From assembly GCA_002787235.1 (NCBI GenBank), contig PCWG01000033.1, forward strand, positions 126,438-190,437: a DNA stretch of 64,000 nucleotides. Reading direction: 5' to 3'. The DNA comes from Nitrospinae bacterium CG11_big_fil_rev_8_21_14_0_20_45_15. Lineage in GTDB: Bacteria; Nitrospinota; Nitrospinia; Nitrospinales; VA-1. Positions within the stretch are counted from its first letter, which is position 1, and every line of letters begins with the position of its first letter. Below are positions 1-9,164 of the stretch, in pieces. Position numbers and translations under genes: made by a program. The notes beneath the pieces were generated by a model, which was given only the letters and a program-made list of their open reading frames with translations, was not told the DNA's origin and searched no databases.

Positions 1-10
1 CAAGTATAAG

Positions 11-589
11 GTGGTTCGTGTGCAACCCACACCCAACCCCGAAGCTTTTCAATTTACGGTCACTAGCCCGGTGATCGAGGAAGGCCGAACGAAAACTTTC
101 GATTCGGCAGACGACGCAGAGGGAAATCCATTTGCTGAAAAAATGTTTCAGATTTTTGGTGTGCAGACACTTTTCATGAAAGGTGATTTTGTGACGATCA
201 CAAAATCACCGACTGTTGGCTGGCCTGCGATCATGGAAAAAATCAATGCCGTTCTGGAAGGTCATCTGACATTTCAGGAATCTTACGATGAACATAAAGA
301 AGCGAAGTCTGATCCTCTGTTGGAAGAATTTAAAAAAGAGGAATTTCATAACTACGAAGTCGCAGAGCAGAATCGAATCATCGAGGCCGTGCTGGATAAA
401 GCCATTCGCCCCGCGCTTGCCAATGATGGCGGTGGGATACAGGTGATTGCTATTGAGGGAAACACCGTAAAAATTCATTATCAAGGTGCTTGCGGCAGTT
501 GCCCCAGTTCCACTTCAGGGACCCTGCAATACATAGAAAATTTTCTGCGTGACAATGTCCATTCCGAATTGGTGGTTGAAGCGGGCTGA
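11..589 (+). CDS. NifU-like Fe-S scaffold/carrier protein
   Basis: Fe-S cluster carrier of the Nfu type, expected to hold a cluster in the cytoplasm and pass it to apoproteins. The first ~90 residues match the Nfu N-terminal domain (VQPTPNP near the start). The last ~75 residues are a NifU C-terminal domain with the cluster-binding CGSC motif inside GACGSCPSST. The start is uncertain: a GTG lies at position 11, but the frame stays open to the window edge, so a few upstream codons may belong to it. It converges on queC with a 13-base gap. The family assignment is strong; the exact client proteins are unknown. Confidence 0.85.
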   Translation: MVRVQPTPNPEAFQFTVTSPVIEEGRTKTFDSADDAEGNPFAEKMFQIFGVQTLFMKGDFVTITKSPTVGWPAIMEKINAVLEGHLTFQESYDEHKEAKSDPLLEEFKKEEFHNYEVAEQNRIIEAVLDKAIRPALANDGGGIQVIAIEGNTVKIHYQGACGSCPSSTSGTLQYIENFLRDNVHSELVVEAG

Positions 590-602
590 TCCGCCTTCCT
601 TA

Positions 603-1295
603 TCATTCGCTTGCGTAAGCTACAGGGTCTTTCAATCCCGCATCCTTGAAGCCCTTGAGTCGCAAGATGCAACTATCGCACGCTCCACAGGCCAGTCCTG
701 AATCTGTTGGCGCGTAACAGCTGTGCGTTAATCCGTAGTCTACCCCCAATTCAACGCCCTTCTGTATGATTTGAGATTTGCTCCAATGGATGAGTGGCGC
801 GTGAATGCGAATGCGTTTGTTGCCAGCGAGACCCGCCTTGGTTGCCAGGTTTGCGAGATCCTCAAAAGCAGAAATGAATTCAGGCCGACAATCCGGGTAA
901 CCGCTGTAATCCACCGCGTTGACTCCGACAAAAATATCGTAAGCAGACAGAACCTCGGCATAGGCGAGGGCAAAAGAAAGAAAAATTGTATTTCTGGCAG
1001 GCACATAAGTGATAGGGATGCCTTCTGCCATTTCTTTTTCTTCTCTCCCTTTGGGAACGTCTATCGAATCGGTCAGAGCCGAACCGCCAAATTGCCTCAA
1101 ATCGGCACAGATTACCTTGTGTTGAGTGGCACCAAGGAGGGATGCTGTTTGGCAAGCCCGCTCAAGTTCAATTTTGTGTCGTTGACCGTAATCAAAGCTC
1201 AGTGCATGGACTTCAAACCCTTCTTTTAGGGCAATGGCTACAACAGTGGAGGAATCGAGTCCCCCGCTAAATAAAACGACGGCTTTGGATGGCAT
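603..1295 (-). CDS. queC: 7-cyano-7-deazaguanine synthase QueC
   Basis: Converts 7-carboxy-7-deazaguanine to preQ0 using ATP and ammonia, in the queuosine tRNA-modification pathway. The N-terminus carries the PP-loop pyrophosphatase motif SGGLDSST. The C-terminal third carries the zinc-binding cysteines (SCY followed by CGACDSC). At 230 aa it has the usual family length, and it starts with ATG. No other queuosine gene is in the window. The gene is divergent from ffh, and the 318-base gap between them holds a promoter and a possible structured RNA. Confidence 0.95.
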   Translation of the reverse strand: MPSKAVVLFSGGLDSSTVVAIALKEGFEVHALSFDYGQRHKIELERACQTASLLGATQHKVICADLRQFGGSALTDSIDVPKGREEKEMAEGIPITYVPARNTIFLSFALAYAEVLSAYDIFVGVNAVDYSGYPDCRPEFISAFEDLANLATKAGLAGNKRIRIHAPLIHWSKSQIIQKGVELGVDYGLTHSCYAPTDSGLACGACDSCILRLKGFKDAGLKDPVAYASE

Positions 1296-1354
1296 AAGAT
1301 AAATGGATAAAAACAGGAAAATAGTTAATTAATGTCAAATAAAAGGAATCAATC

Positions 1355-1382
1355 TTGACTTTACAAAGGCTTATTATATACT
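1355..1382 (+). promoter_or_regulatory. Putative sigma70-type promoter upstream of ffh
   Basis: TTGACT at 1355-1360 and TATACT at 1377-1382 are separated by 16 bases. This is the best promoter match in the queC-ffh gap. It would give a 5' leader of about 220 bases before the ffh ATG, long enough to contain the structured element at 1403-1490. Judged by eye only. Confidence 0.5.
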
Positions 1383-1402
1383 AGCAATTTTGTGATATTG
1401 CG

Positions 1403-1490
1403 ACCCTTTCTATCCTCTGCCTCCATATTCCTGTTGAATGACAGGGATTGCAAGGTTTTCCTGCTATGGAAGAAGTTGTAGAAAGATGGT
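1403..1490 (+). other. Possible structured RNA element between queC and ffh
   Basis: Nested complementary segments suggest a three-way junction. The outer stem is CTTTCTA (1406-1412) with TAGAAAG (1479-1485), and ACC/GGT can extend it. The next stem is CCATA (1423-1427) with TATGG (1465-1469). Inside are two hairpins, CCTG/CAGG (1430-1433 with 1442-1445) and GCAAGG-TTTT-CCTGC (1450-1464). I recognise no known riboswitch, 6S or SRP RNA signature. A 51-codon ORF (ATG at 1466) also runs through the region into ffh and is probably chance. The fold could act on either strand, as an ffh leader, a queC leader or a separate RNA. Confidence 0.3.
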
Positions 1491-1613
1491 TTTTAACTTT
1501 GTTTAAGAGAGTTAAGCTCTGGGCTGATGGGCAAGGGAAGTGTCGGTTTCATCAGAGTCTGTGCGCTGACTTTAAAGAAAATTATAGTTTGATTTCAGAG
1601 ATCCATTCAAAAT

Positions 1614-2966
1614 ATGTTTGAAAGTTTATCTTCCCGTCTTGACGGTATCTATAAAAAACTGCGCGGTCGCGGCGTTCTGAAAGAAGCGGATGTTGATGAA
1701 GGTTTGCGTGAAATTCGCGTCGCCCTTATAGAAGCAGACGTCAGTCTTTCCGTTATCAAAGATTTTCTTGCTCAGGTTCGCGAGAAAGCCATTGGTGTCG
1801 AAGTATTGAAAAGCCTGACTCCAGGCCATCAAATGGTCAAAGTCGTTTCAGACCATTTGGGAGGGCTTCTGGGTGAAGGATTTGAAGACATTCGATTCGC
1901 ATCCGAAGGGCCGACCATTATTTTGATGGCAGGGCTTCAAGGTTCTGGTAAGACCACGACCGTTGGCAAGCTGGCCATGCGCTTGAAGAAGAAGGGGAAA
2001 AACTGTCTGCTGGTTCCTGCCGACGTCTATCGACCCGCGGCAATCGAACAGTTGAACGTCCTGGGTAAAGAGCTGGATGTGGACGTTTATCAGGCCGGGG
2101 AAGAGAACGATCCTGTAAAAATTTGTGTGTCGGCCATTGCCGAAGCGAAGCGAAAACTGAAGCATGTGGTGATTCTTGATACCGCTGGCCGCCGTCAGAA
2201 CGATGAAGAATTGATGGCTGAGTTGAAAGCGATCAAGGCCAAGGTCAATCCGCATGAAGTGTTGTTTGTTGCCGACTCCATGATGGGTCAGCAGTCAGCC
2301 GAAGTCGCAAAAACATTCAACGACGCTGTTGGTATCGACGGTGTGGTGTTGACCAAGCTGGATGGTGACACGCGTGGTGGAGCAGCACTGTCTGTCAAGT
2401 CTGTTACCGGCAAGCCGATTCGTTTCATTGGTTTGGGTGAGAAACTGGATGCGCTTGAGCCCTTTCATCCCGATCGTATCGTCTCCAAAATATTGGGGAT
2501 GGGTGACGTTATGTCACTGGTCGAAAAAGCCTCAAGTATCTACGAGGAAGAAGAACGAGAAAAGCTGGAAAGTAAAATCAAGAAGAATGCCTTTACGCTT
2601 GATGATTTTAAAGATCAGCTCAAACAGGTTCAGAAGATGGGTTCGATGCAACAGATTTTATCGATGATCCCGGGAGCCGGGAAATTAAAAAACGTGAATC
2701 TTGATGAAGGCGCATTCACACGAATAGAAGCCATCATCAATTCCATGACCCCGCAGGAGCGAGCCAAGCAGAATATCATCAATTCCAGTAGGAAACGGCG
2801 CATCGCCCAGGGCAGTGGGACACGAGTGAACGATGTGAATAAGCTCTTGAAGCAATTTGCTCAAATGCAGAAGATGATGAAAAAATTCTCTTCAGGCAAA
2901 TCGCGCGGGTTCGACCTGGGAATGTTGGGCGGTGGGCGTGGCGGCGGTTTTTCTCCGTTCAAATAA
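1614..2966 (+). CDS. ffh: Signal recognition particle protein Ffh
   Basis: SRP54 GTPase that binds signal sequences on nascent chains together with 4.5S RNA and targets them to FtsY and the translocon. The N and G domains cover about residues 1-295, with P-loop GLQGSGKTTT, DTAGR and TKLD. The methionine-rich M domain follows (QKMGSMQQILSMIPG, then SRKRRIAQGSG), ending in a glycine-rich tail. At 450 aa the length is normal. It is the first gene of a group continuing with rpsP, rimM, trmD and rplS, an arrangement common in bacteria. Confidence 0.97.
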   Translation: MFESLSSRLDGIYKKLRGRGVLKEADVDEGLREIRVALIEADVSLSVIKDFLAQVREKAIGVEVLKSLTPGHQMVKVVSDHLGGLLGEGFEDIRFASEGPTIILMAGLQGSGKTTTVGKLAMRLKKKGKNCLLVPADVYRPAAIEQLNVLGKELDVDVYQAGEENDPVKICVSAIAEAKRKLKHVVILDTAGRRQNDEELMAELKAIKAKVNPHEVLFVADSMMGQQSAEVAKTFNDAVGIDGVVLTKLDGDTRGGAALSVKSVTGKPIRFIGLGEKLDALEPFHPDRIVSKILGMGDVMSLVEKASSIYEEEEREKLESKIKKNAFTLDDFKDQLKQVQKMGSMQQILSMIPGAGKLKNVNLDEGAFTRIEAIINSMTPQERAKQNIINSSRKRRIAQGSGTRVNDVNKLLKQFAQMQKMMKKFSSGKSRGFDLGMLGGGRGGGFSPFK

Positions 2967-3091
2967 CAGATTTTGTAGTCCATAGATTGGAACGTTTGCT
3001 CAGGATCATCTAAACGCTCTGTGGCAAAGAGTAGGGATGAACTGAGGAATTTTCATGGATTTCAGTGCATTCAGTAAATATAGATAGCAAA

Positions 3092-3105
3092 CGACCTTCG
3101 GGTCG
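3092..3105 (+). other. UUCG-capped hairpin upstream of rpsP
   Basis: CGACC-TTCG-GGTCG forms a 5-bp stem with an extra-stable C(UUCG)G tetraloop, 82 bases before the rpsP start. No T-run follows, so it is not a standard terminator. It may be an RNA processing or stability element in the ffh-rpsP spacer (2967-3186). That spacer has no gene and is otherwise AT-rich. Confidence 0.4.
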
Positions 3106-3186
3106 GGTATATACATATCTAAAATTTTAAAAAAAGGGGAATATGTGATTCCTCAATTGTTTACATTAAATGAAGGAGGAAACCCA

Positions 3187-3447
3187 TTGGCAGTCGTGAT
3201 CAGGTTGACCCGTCGAGGGAGCAAGAAAAAACCATTTTATAGAATAGTTGCGGCAGATCAAAGGAAGCCACGCGACGGTAAGTTTTTGGAAGTACTTGGC
3301 ACGTACGATCCATTGAGAGGCGATGGCATCATTAATATCGACTTGGAAAAAGCCCAATCTTGGATTAAAAATGGAGCTCAACCCAGTGATACGGTCGCAA
3401 ATCTCATCAAACGAGCGAGTGCGGCACCTCAGGAAGTCAGCAATTAA
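3187..3447 (+). CDS. rpsP: 30S ribosomal protein bS16
   Basis: Small-subunit ribosomal protein S16. The protein begins AVVIRLTRRG after its start and contains the family's PFYRIV and DGKFLEVLGTYDP segments. I chose the TTG at 3187 because AAGGAGG lies about seven bases upstream and because S16 normally starts with Met followed by this segment. A longer in-frame ORF from 3145 would add 14 residues unlike the family. The product is 86 aa. It is followed by rimM, which assists 30S maturation. Confidence 0.95.
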   Translation: MAVVIRLTRRGSKKKPFYRIVAADQRKPRDGKFLEVLGTYDPLRGDGIINIDLEKAQSWIKNGAQPSDTVANLIKRASAAPQEVSN

Positions 3448-3497
3448 GTATTGTATTGCTTGCGACGACGTAGTTGCCAAAACTAAGGATTTGACAA

Positions 3498-4025
3498 GTG
3501 GATGACTGGATTGCTGTCGGGAAAGTGGCCAAATCGCATGGCTTAAAAGGCGAGATGAAACTTCGACCCACAGTGCCCGACCCTGAAATAATCCGGAATC
3601 TTTCGCGAGTTCGACTGGGAACTGAAGGCAAAGAGCCTGGCGAGCGAATCTATGAATCGTTTGGCATTCGCGGTCATTTTTCGAAGCTGATACTCAAATT
3701 GCCGGGAGTGGATTCCGTCGAATCAGCAAAAGCTCTAACTGGCCAAATCGTTTTTTCTGCTAGAAAAGATTTCCCTGAATTACCCAAGGGAGAATACTAT
3801 TGGTTTGAGATCATTGGGCTGAAAGTATTCGATGAAGAAGGTCAATGTTTCGGAGAAGTTGACGAAATATTAAATGCGGGTGGTTCCGAAATTTACGTCG
3901 TGCGCGACGAAAATCGAGAGATCATGCTTCCTGCAGTTAAGGATATTATAAAAATTGTAGATCCTGAGCAGGGCAAACTCGTTTTTCACAGGATCGAGGG
4001 GTTGATTGAAGACTCTGCAATTTGA
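3498..4025 (+). CDS. rimM: Ribosome maturation factor RimM
   Basis: Assists maturation of the 30S subunit head by binding uS19. The N-terminal RimM domain contains [16 protein letters not shown]. The C-terminal PRC-barrel half begins near [13 protein letters not shown]. The start is GTG at 3498, and the product is 175 aa, normal for the family. The 3' end overlaps trmD by 20 bases, indicating co-transcription and probably coupled translation. A KH-domain gene often found between rpsP and rimM is absent here. Confidence 0.93.
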   Translation: MDDWIAVGKVAKSHGLKGEMKLRPTVPDPEIIRNLSRVRLGTEGKEPGERIYESFGIRGHFSKLILKLPGVDSVESAKALTGQIVFSARKDFPELPKGEYYWFEIIGLKVFDEEGQCFGEVDEILNAGGSEIYVVRDENREIMLPAVKDIIKIVDPEQGKLVFHRIEGLIEDSAI

Positions 4026-4740
4026 CATAGTCAGTATTTTCCCAGAGATGTTCGCGTCGCCTTTCAACGAAAGTATTCTCAAACGCGCACAGGAAAAGGG
4101 TTTGCTTAAGGTGGTCTTGCATGATTTGCGAGATTTCACTTTAGACAAACACAAAAATGTAGACGACGCGCCTTTCGGTGGCGGTGTTGGAATGGTGATG
4201 AAAGTTGAGCCGATTGTTCGAGCCATTGAGGCGATAAAAGAACAGCGGCCTCATGCACGGACTCTTTTGATGACGCCGGGTTCACGTCCTTTCAATCAAG
4301 GCAAAGCCGAAGAATTAGCCGGTGGTGACGATTATATTTTGATTTGCGGTCGTTACGAAGGTATTGACGAACGTTTGCGGCAGTACATTGACGAAGAAAT
4401 TTCCATTGGCGATTTCATTCTCTCTGGAGGAGAACTGGCGGCGATGGCCGTTGTCGATGCAGTGACCCGGTTGAGGCCGGGAGTCTTGGGCGATGAAAAT
4501 TCTATTGTGGAAGAGTCTTTCTCATCAGGATTGTTAGAGTACCCGCAATACACGCGTCCCAGAGACTTTAGGGGACATCAGGCTCCTGAAATTTTAGTTT
4601 CAGGTGATCCCAAGAAAATAAAAAACTGGCAACGAGAGCAGGCTTTGTTAAGGACTGCTAAATTAAGACCCGATTTATTGAAAGATACAGATTTGACCGA
4701 AAGAGAGCGGCAATTGTTGGAGAACGCAGACATTGCCTGA
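4006..4740 (+). CDS. trmD: tRNA (guanine-N1-)-methyltransferase TrmD
   Basis: Makes m1G37 in tRNAs with a G36-G37 sequence using S-adenosylmethionine, which prevents +1 frameshifting. SPOUT-fold motifs are clear: [20 protein letters not shown] and [13 protein letters not shown], the last belonging to the trefoil knot. The TTG start at 4006 overlaps the end of rimM and gives a protein beginning about four residues before the conserved [11 protein letters not shown]. At 244 aa it is the usual length. A second SPOUT-type gene follows directly. Confidence 0.96.
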   Translation: MKTLQFDIVSIFPEMFASPFNESILKRAQEKGLLKVVLHDLRDFTLDKHKNVDDAPFGGGVGMVMKVEPIVRAIEAIKEQRPHARTLLMTPGSRPFNQGKAEELAGGDDYILICGRYEGIDERLRQYIDEEISIGDFILSGGELAAMAVVDAVTRLRPGVLGDENSIVEESFSSGLLEYPQYTRPRDFRGHQAPEILVSGDPKKIKNWQREQALLRTAKLRPDLLKDTDLTERERQLLENADIA

Positions 4741-5314
4741 AAAGGGAAGTGCAAAAATTCATTTGGCTCTGGTGCATTTTCCTGTTTACAACAAAACCGG
4801 AGAAGTCGTTGCCTCTTCTGTTACCACACTGGATGTTCACGATATATCTAGGATTTGCAGGACTTTTGCGGTAGAAAATTTCTATGTTTCTACACCGTTG
4901 CAAACGCAGAAAGAACTGGTTGCCAGAATCATAGGGCACTGGGTGGAAGGGTATGGAGCTGAGTACAATCCTACCCGTAAGGAAGCACTGCTTTCTTGCA
5001 AGGTCATTGACACGGTGGATGAAGCGGCAAAAGACATTGAAGCACGTTATGGAGTGGCACCAAAGTTAGTAGTGACCGACGCTAAAGTTTTCCCCCAAAG
5101 CGTAGGATATAAGGAGATGAGACGCAAGTTTGAAGACGGGGGGCACTTCCTCCTGCTCTTTGGAACTGGATGGGGATTAGAAAAAAACTTGGCGAATAGT
5201 GCCGATTATGTACTGAATCCAATCGATGGTTTGGATGGATTCAATCACTTACCGGTTCGGGCCGCCATCGCTATTATCTTGGACCGACTGTTATCAAAAA
5301 CGGAATTACAATAA
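4733..5314 (+). CDS. SPOUT-superfamily RNA methyltransferase-like protein
   Basis: Belongs to the TrmD-associated family of predicted SAM-dependent RNA methyltransferases (Methyltrn_RNA_4 type). Seen in the sequence are [20 protein letters not shown] at the N-terminus, [14 protein letters not shown] in the middle and [14 protein letters not shown] plus [19 protein letters not shown], which resemble a knotted SAM-binding C-terminus. The TTG start at 4733 overlaps trmD by eight bases. The target RNA is unknown. The location between trmD and rplS suggests a role in tRNA or rRNA modification. Confidence 0.8.
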   Translation: MPEKGSAKIHLALVHFPVYNKTGEVVASSVTTLDVHDISRICRTFAVENFYVSTPLQTQKELVARIIGHWVEGYGAEYNPTRKEALLSCKVIDTVDEAAKDIEARYGVAPKLVVTDAKVFPQSVGYKEMRRKFEDGGHFLLLFGTGWGLEKNLANSADYVLNPIDGLDGFNHLPVRAAIAIILDRLLSKTELQ

Positions 5315-5349
5315 AGTAAATATAGCTCAATTGTGAAGGAGAAAAACGA

Positions 5350-5754
5350 ATGAATTTGATTGACCAGATTGAATCAGAAGAAATGAAGAAGGAGATTCCC
5401 GACCTCCACGTCGGGGATACCGTCAAAGTGCACATGCGCATTGTCGAAGGTGAGAAGGAGCGAATCCAGATCATTGAAGGCATCATTATACGCATCAGTG
5501 GGGGTGGAATTCGTGAAACGATCACCGTTCGAAAAATTTCTTTCGGAATTGGTGTTGAGAGAATTTTTCCTCTCTACTCACCTCGCGTAGAACAAATTGA
5601 TGTTGTGAAGCGTGCAAAAGTGCGTCAGGCACGTCTGTACTTCTTGCGTGAACTTCGTGGTAAAGCGGCTCGGTTGAAAGAATTGAAGCCACCAAAAACT
5701 GAGGCAGCTAAGAGGAAGAGAACGCGCGGGCGCAAGAAATCAACAACCGCATAA
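5350..5754 (+). CDS. rplS: 50S ribosomal protein bL19
   Basis: Large-subunit ribosomal protein L19 at the subunit interface. Family segments include GDTVKVHMRIVEGEKERIQ, VERIFPLYSP and KVRQARLYFLRELRGKAARL. GAAGGAG lies just before the ATG at 5350. At 134 aa it is slightly longer than average because of a lysine/arginine-rich C-terminal tail. It is the last gene of the ffh-rpsP-rimM-trmD group and is followed by a strong terminator. Confidence 0.97.
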   Translation: MNLIDQIESEEMKKEIPDLHVGDTVKVHMRIVEGEKERIQIIEGIIIRISGGGIRETITVRKISFGIGVERIFPLYSPRVEQIDVVKRAKVRQARLYFLRELRGKAARLKELKPPKTEAAKRKRTRGRKKSTTA

Positions 5755-5782
5755 AAAAGATCACACTCTTTGGTTAAAAATT

Positions 5783-5816
5783 AAACCCCCGGTGCCTTAT
5801 TGGCAACGGGGGTTTT
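5783..5816 (+). terminator. Rho-independent terminator of the ffh-rplS group
   Basis: AAACCCCCG and TGCC pair with GGCA and CGGGGGTTT around a short TTATT loop, and the 3' arm runs into TTTTT. It starts about 30 bases after the rplS stop. Confidence 0.9.
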
Positions 5817-5819
5817 TAA

Positions 5820-6692
5820 TTTCAAAGCCTTCTGGTTGAACTTAAAATGATCAGGTTTGTGTTTGCAATGATCCCTGGCAAATCGAAAGCTGTCGCGAAT
5901 TTTTGTCATCATGATTTGAACCCAGGATCAGGGGGGACAGGCGAGGCCTGTTAGCAATCAGGGAGTGTCGCATCACTTTGTACAGAATCATTCGTTACAG
6001 CCTTCAATTTGCAGGGAATGGCCCAGTCCCGGGTGGGTGCCGGTTTTTCTCCACTCCGGGACCAAGTGTTCTTTCGTTTGCTCGTTTGTAAATACGGTTA
6101 TTAAAAATATCAATTGCTCTAAGGTGGAAGTGCGTTTTCTTCTCGTACTTGATCTTCAGCGTTTTGTCTTTTATCTTGATAAATTGGCTCAACCGCTATT
6201 TTTTGCGAACGCTCGTTTGTTTCCTCGTTGTCGGCACGTGCCGATCCCGCACAAGCTAAAAATCCTGCGATTGCGAGCGTTGAAAACTTGAGAATCCGTA
6301 TTCATTTTTTTGTGCGTGAGCATCTCACTGAAATTGTGACACTGATTTCAGGAGCTTCTGTCAGCAAGTTAAGCAATTTGTATTCCATGAAATATCCTAA
6401 GAGACATATAAAATTTTACTTTAGTTAAAGACCTTGAAAAATTGATAGTTAGGAATGAAAGTATTTTTTGTTGGGAAATATCAATTATTTTATTTGAGCC
6501 GAAAGTAATATTTTTGTGCACAGTGGGTCTGATATTTTCCACAGCAATGTAGCCCGGTTCGTTTCGATGAAAGAATCGGACGTTATAATGGCCGATCACT
6601 TTCCATGATATTTTGGTCGGTGAAAAGCTACTTGAAAAATTAAGAAGTTGCTGATTTCTCCAAGAGTTTTAAAAGTAAAAGAGATCAAGGCG
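5820..6692 (+). other. Gene-poor spacer between rplS and rnhB
   Basis: No convincing intact gene. The plus-strand ORFs here have no family features. Two things stand out: GTCCCGG (6026-6032) can pair with CCGGGAC (6056-6062), and a minus-strand reading frame at 6119-6301 looks like a small secreted protein with a damaged start (listed separately). The last 250 bases before rnhB are AT-rich and probably hold its promoter. Confidence 0.5.
6119..6305 (-). pseudogene. Remnant or mis-started small exported protein
   Basis: The minus-strand frame 6301-6119 reads ILKFSTLAIAGFLACAGSARA followed by a charged tail of about 35 residues. That is a good signal peptide with an AxA-type cleavage site before DNEETNERSQK. 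The frame has no normal start codon: it opens directly after a TGA. An ATG at 6305 sits just upstream in another frame and would connect after a single-base shift. I read it as a small secreted-protein gene broken near its start, or a sequencing error there. No homologue is known to me and no Shine-Dalgarno site is obvious. Confidence 0.35.
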
Positions 6693-7298
6693 ATGCAATC
6701 CATGTTGGAATTTGAAATTCAGGCGGGAAAAGAAGGCTATCAAACAATCGCCGGTGTGGACGAGGCGGGTAGGGGTCCTTTGGCAGGTCCTGTGACAGCG
6801 GCGGCTGTCATTCTTCCTGATGATGTTGATTTGGAAGGGGTGAATGATTCAAAGAAACTTACGATTGCGCAAAGGGAAAAATTCTTTGTGTTGATTCAGG
6901 AAAAAGCCATTGCCTTTGGTATCGGGTCGGTGGGCGTGGATGAAATCGATTCCATCAATATATTGCAAGCGACTCGGCTGGCCATGAAAATGGCTGTGAA
7001 TAGACTATCAAAATCACCCGATTTATTATTGATCGATGGAAATCAGGGCATCGAATTTGAGTCTGCGCAATGGAAATTGGTGAAGGGCGACACGCGCAGT
7101 TTGTCCATTGCTTCGGCCTCGATTTTGGCGAAAGTGACGCGCGACAGGATAATGGAAGACTACCATCGCCAATACCCGCAATACGGATTTGATCGACACA
7201 AAGGTTATGGTACGGAGTTGCATCGACAGCAAATAGAGCGATGGGGTCCTTGTGCGATCCATCGCAAAACATTCAAAGGGGTTAAGGAATTTTTGTGA
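6693..7298 (+). CDS. rnhB: Ribonuclease HII
   Basis: Cleaves RNA in RNA-DNA hybrids and removes single ribonucleotides from DNA. The acidic active site is present: GVDEAGRGPLAGPV (Asp-Glu), LLIDGN (Asp) and ASILAKVTRD (Asp). The ATG at 6693 gives 201 aa, matching the family. A TTG at 6648 in the same frame would add 15 residues with no family support. An AAGG precedes the chosen ATG. The stop overlaps the recJ start by four bases (GTGA), so both genes are probably in one transcript. Confidence 0.93.
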   Translation: MQSMLEFEIQAGKEGYQTIAGVDEAGRGPLAGPVTAAAVILPDDVDLEGVNDSKKLTIAQREKFFVLIQEKAIAFGIGSVGVDEIDSINILQATRLAMKMAVNRLSKSPDLLLIDGNQGIEFESAQWKLVKGDTRSLSIASASILAKVTRDRIMEDYHRQYPQYGFDRHKGYGTELHRQQIERWGPCAIHRKTFKGVKEFL

Positions 7299-9124
7299 TT
7301 TCTCTGAAAGGGAAGAAATGGAGATTGGAAGAACCCGATGCGGTGGCCTTAAAAGGTCTGGCCGAAGCACCTGAAATTTTTAATCAGGTTCGCTTATCGT
7401 TAAAAACCAAGGGTGTGGCTCTGGGCAGTGGTGAAAAAGAAGGTGAGACTCAAAAGCTTGCAGAGTTGATGAGTCGGCTTTTAGTCAATCGGGGAATCGT
7501 GTCTAAAGAAGATGCGTGTTATTTCTTGCAGGCTCAGTTGGCAGACCTGCACGATCCATTTTTAATGACAGGAATGAAGTCGGCCGCTGAGCGTGTTTTA
7601 CGGGCGATTGACGGGGATGAAGCGATCACGGTTTTTTGTGATTATGATGTGGATGGCGTGACATCGGCGGCATTTCTGGTTCATTTTTTCCGCGATTTGG
7701 GCATCGAGGTCAACTATTATCTGCCGGAAAGAAAAGCGGAAGGTTATGGACTGAACGTGAACGCGGTTCAAAAGATCAAAGACGGCGGTTGTTCTTTGAT
7801 CATTACCGCAGATTGCGGCATCACCGCTGTTGCGGAAGCGCGTTTGGTCAAAGAGTTGGGGATGGATTTGATCATCACCGATCACCACCAGGTTTCCAGC
7901 GAAGGTCTGCCTGAGGCGATTGCGGTTTTGAATCCGCATCGCGAGGATTGCAACTATCCTTATGCATTCCTTGCTGGTGTGGGGCTGGCCTTCAAACTGG
8001 CCACTGCGGTGCGTTCTCTTTTGTACCAAGCCGGACGACCGAAAGATAGTCTCCCCAACTTGAAACGTCATTTGGATTTGATTGCATTGGGTACGATCGC
8101 AGATGTGGCCCCGTTGACAGGTGAAAATCACATTCTGGTGCGATCGGGTTTGGAAGTAGCGCATAAGACTGAAAAGCCGGGACTTTCCGCTTTGAAAGAA
8201 GTGAGTGGCGTGACGGGGAAAATCGATCCCGTTGCCGTGGGCTTTGGACTGGGACCGCGCTTGAACGCCGCGGGTCGAATGGGAAAGGCCGACACAGGGT
8301 TTCACCTCCTCACCACAAAAGACAGTGCTGAGGCCAGTGAATTGGCACGACAATTGGACAGCGCAAACGATGAACGTCGCGAGTTACAGAAATCTGATGT
8401 AGAAGAAGCAGAATATCTTTTGAGTCGTTGTGAAGATTCATCGAAAGACTCCGTCATTGTACTGGCTTCAGAAAATTTCCATAGTGGCGTCATCGGCATT
8501 GTTGCGGGAAGAATTGCTGAAAAATATTTTCGCCCCACGGTTTTGATTGCCCTGGAGGGGGAAACGGGCAAGGCCTCCGCACGAAGCATTCCCGCTTTCA
8601 ATTTGCACAAAGCTTTCACCGAATGCGCTGAATGGATGATTCAGTTTGGCGGGCATGCCTATGCCGCCGGTATGTCAATCGAACGTGATAAGGTCGAAGG
8701 ATTTAGAGCGGCCATGAACGCTGTAGGGCATCGCATATTGAGTGCCGATGATTTGATACCCCAATTGAGAATCGATGCGGTTTTGCGACTGGAAGATGTG
8801 ACGATGAATACCTGCAAGGCACTGGAGCTTTTAGAACCTTGCGGTGCAAGCAATCCGGTTCCGGTATTTCTGGCTGAAAACGTTCGGGTGCAGGGGATTC
8901 GTAAAATGGGGGAAGAGGGACAGCATGTAAGGTTTCAGGCCGTGCAGAATGGCAAGGGGATTTCTTCCATCGGTTTCAACCTCTCCGAAGAAATGGATCG
9001 TTTGGAAGTGGGGCAGATAGTGGACATCGTCTATCAAATCAAAGTGAATGACTGGGGTGGAACTCGAAAAGCTGAAATAAAAATCGAAGACATTCGACCC
9101 CGTGTTCATGGCTCAACAAAATGA
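7295..9124 (+). CDS. recJ: Single-stranded-DNA-specific exonuclease RecJ
   Basis: 5'-3' ssDNA exonuclease of recombination and mismatch/base-excision repair. The DHH-domain metal motifs are FCDYDVDGVTSAA, ITADCGITA and ITDHHQ. The linker region reads ALGTIADVAPL. The DHHA1 domain contains SGVIGIVAGRIAEKYFRP and FGGHAYAAGMSI, and an OB-fold occupies the last ~120 residues. The GTG start at 7295 overlaps the rnhB stop. At 609 aa it is close to other RecJ proteins, with a ~60-residue leader before the DHH domain. Confidence 0.95.
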   Translation: MISLKGKKWRLEEPDAVALKGLAEAPEIFNQVRLSLKTKGVALGSGEKEGETQKLAELMSRLLVNRGIVSKEDACYFLQAQLADLHDPFLMTGMKSAAERVLRAIDGDEAITVFCDYDVDGVTSAAFLVHFFRDLGIEVNYYLPERKAEGYGLNVNAVQKIKDGGCSLIITADCGITAVAEARLVKELGMDLIITDHHQVSSEGLPEAIAVLNPHREDCNYPYAFLAGVGLAFKLATAVRSLLYQAGRPKDSLPNLKRHLDLIALGTIADVAPLTGENHILVRSGLEVAHKTEKPGLSALKEVSGVTGKIDPVAVGFGLGPRLNAAGRMGKADTGFHLLTTKDSAEASELARQLDSANDERRELQKSDVEEAEYLLSRCEDSSKDSVIVLASENFHSGVIGIVAGRIAEKYFRPTVLIALEGETGKASARSIPAFNLHKAFTECAEWMIQFGGHAYAAGMSIERDKVEGFRAAMNAVGHRILSADDLIPQLRIDAVLRLEDVTMNTCKALELLEPCGASNPVPVFLAENVRVQGIRKMGEEGQHVRFQAVQNGKGISSIGFNLSEEMDRLEVGQIVDIVYQIKVNDWGGTRKAEIKIEDIRPRVHGSTK

Positions 9125-9164
9125 AAAGACACTTGAAAGTATTTTAGAGGAATGGGAATCCTCC

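Noticed and set aside
1391-1500. SRP RNA or 6S RNA next to ffh
   Set aside because: The conserved GGAA tetraloop region of SRP RNA and the long central bubble of 6S RNA were not found.
1466-1621. 51-codon ORF overlapping the ffh start
   Set aside because: It lies inside the structured region and overlaps ffh, with no ribosome site and no recognisable family; chance is likelier.
5965-6428. Two plus-strand ORFs in the rplS-rnhB spacer
   Set aside because: Their residue composition is unlike a protein, and a minus-strand signal-peptide frame overlaps them.
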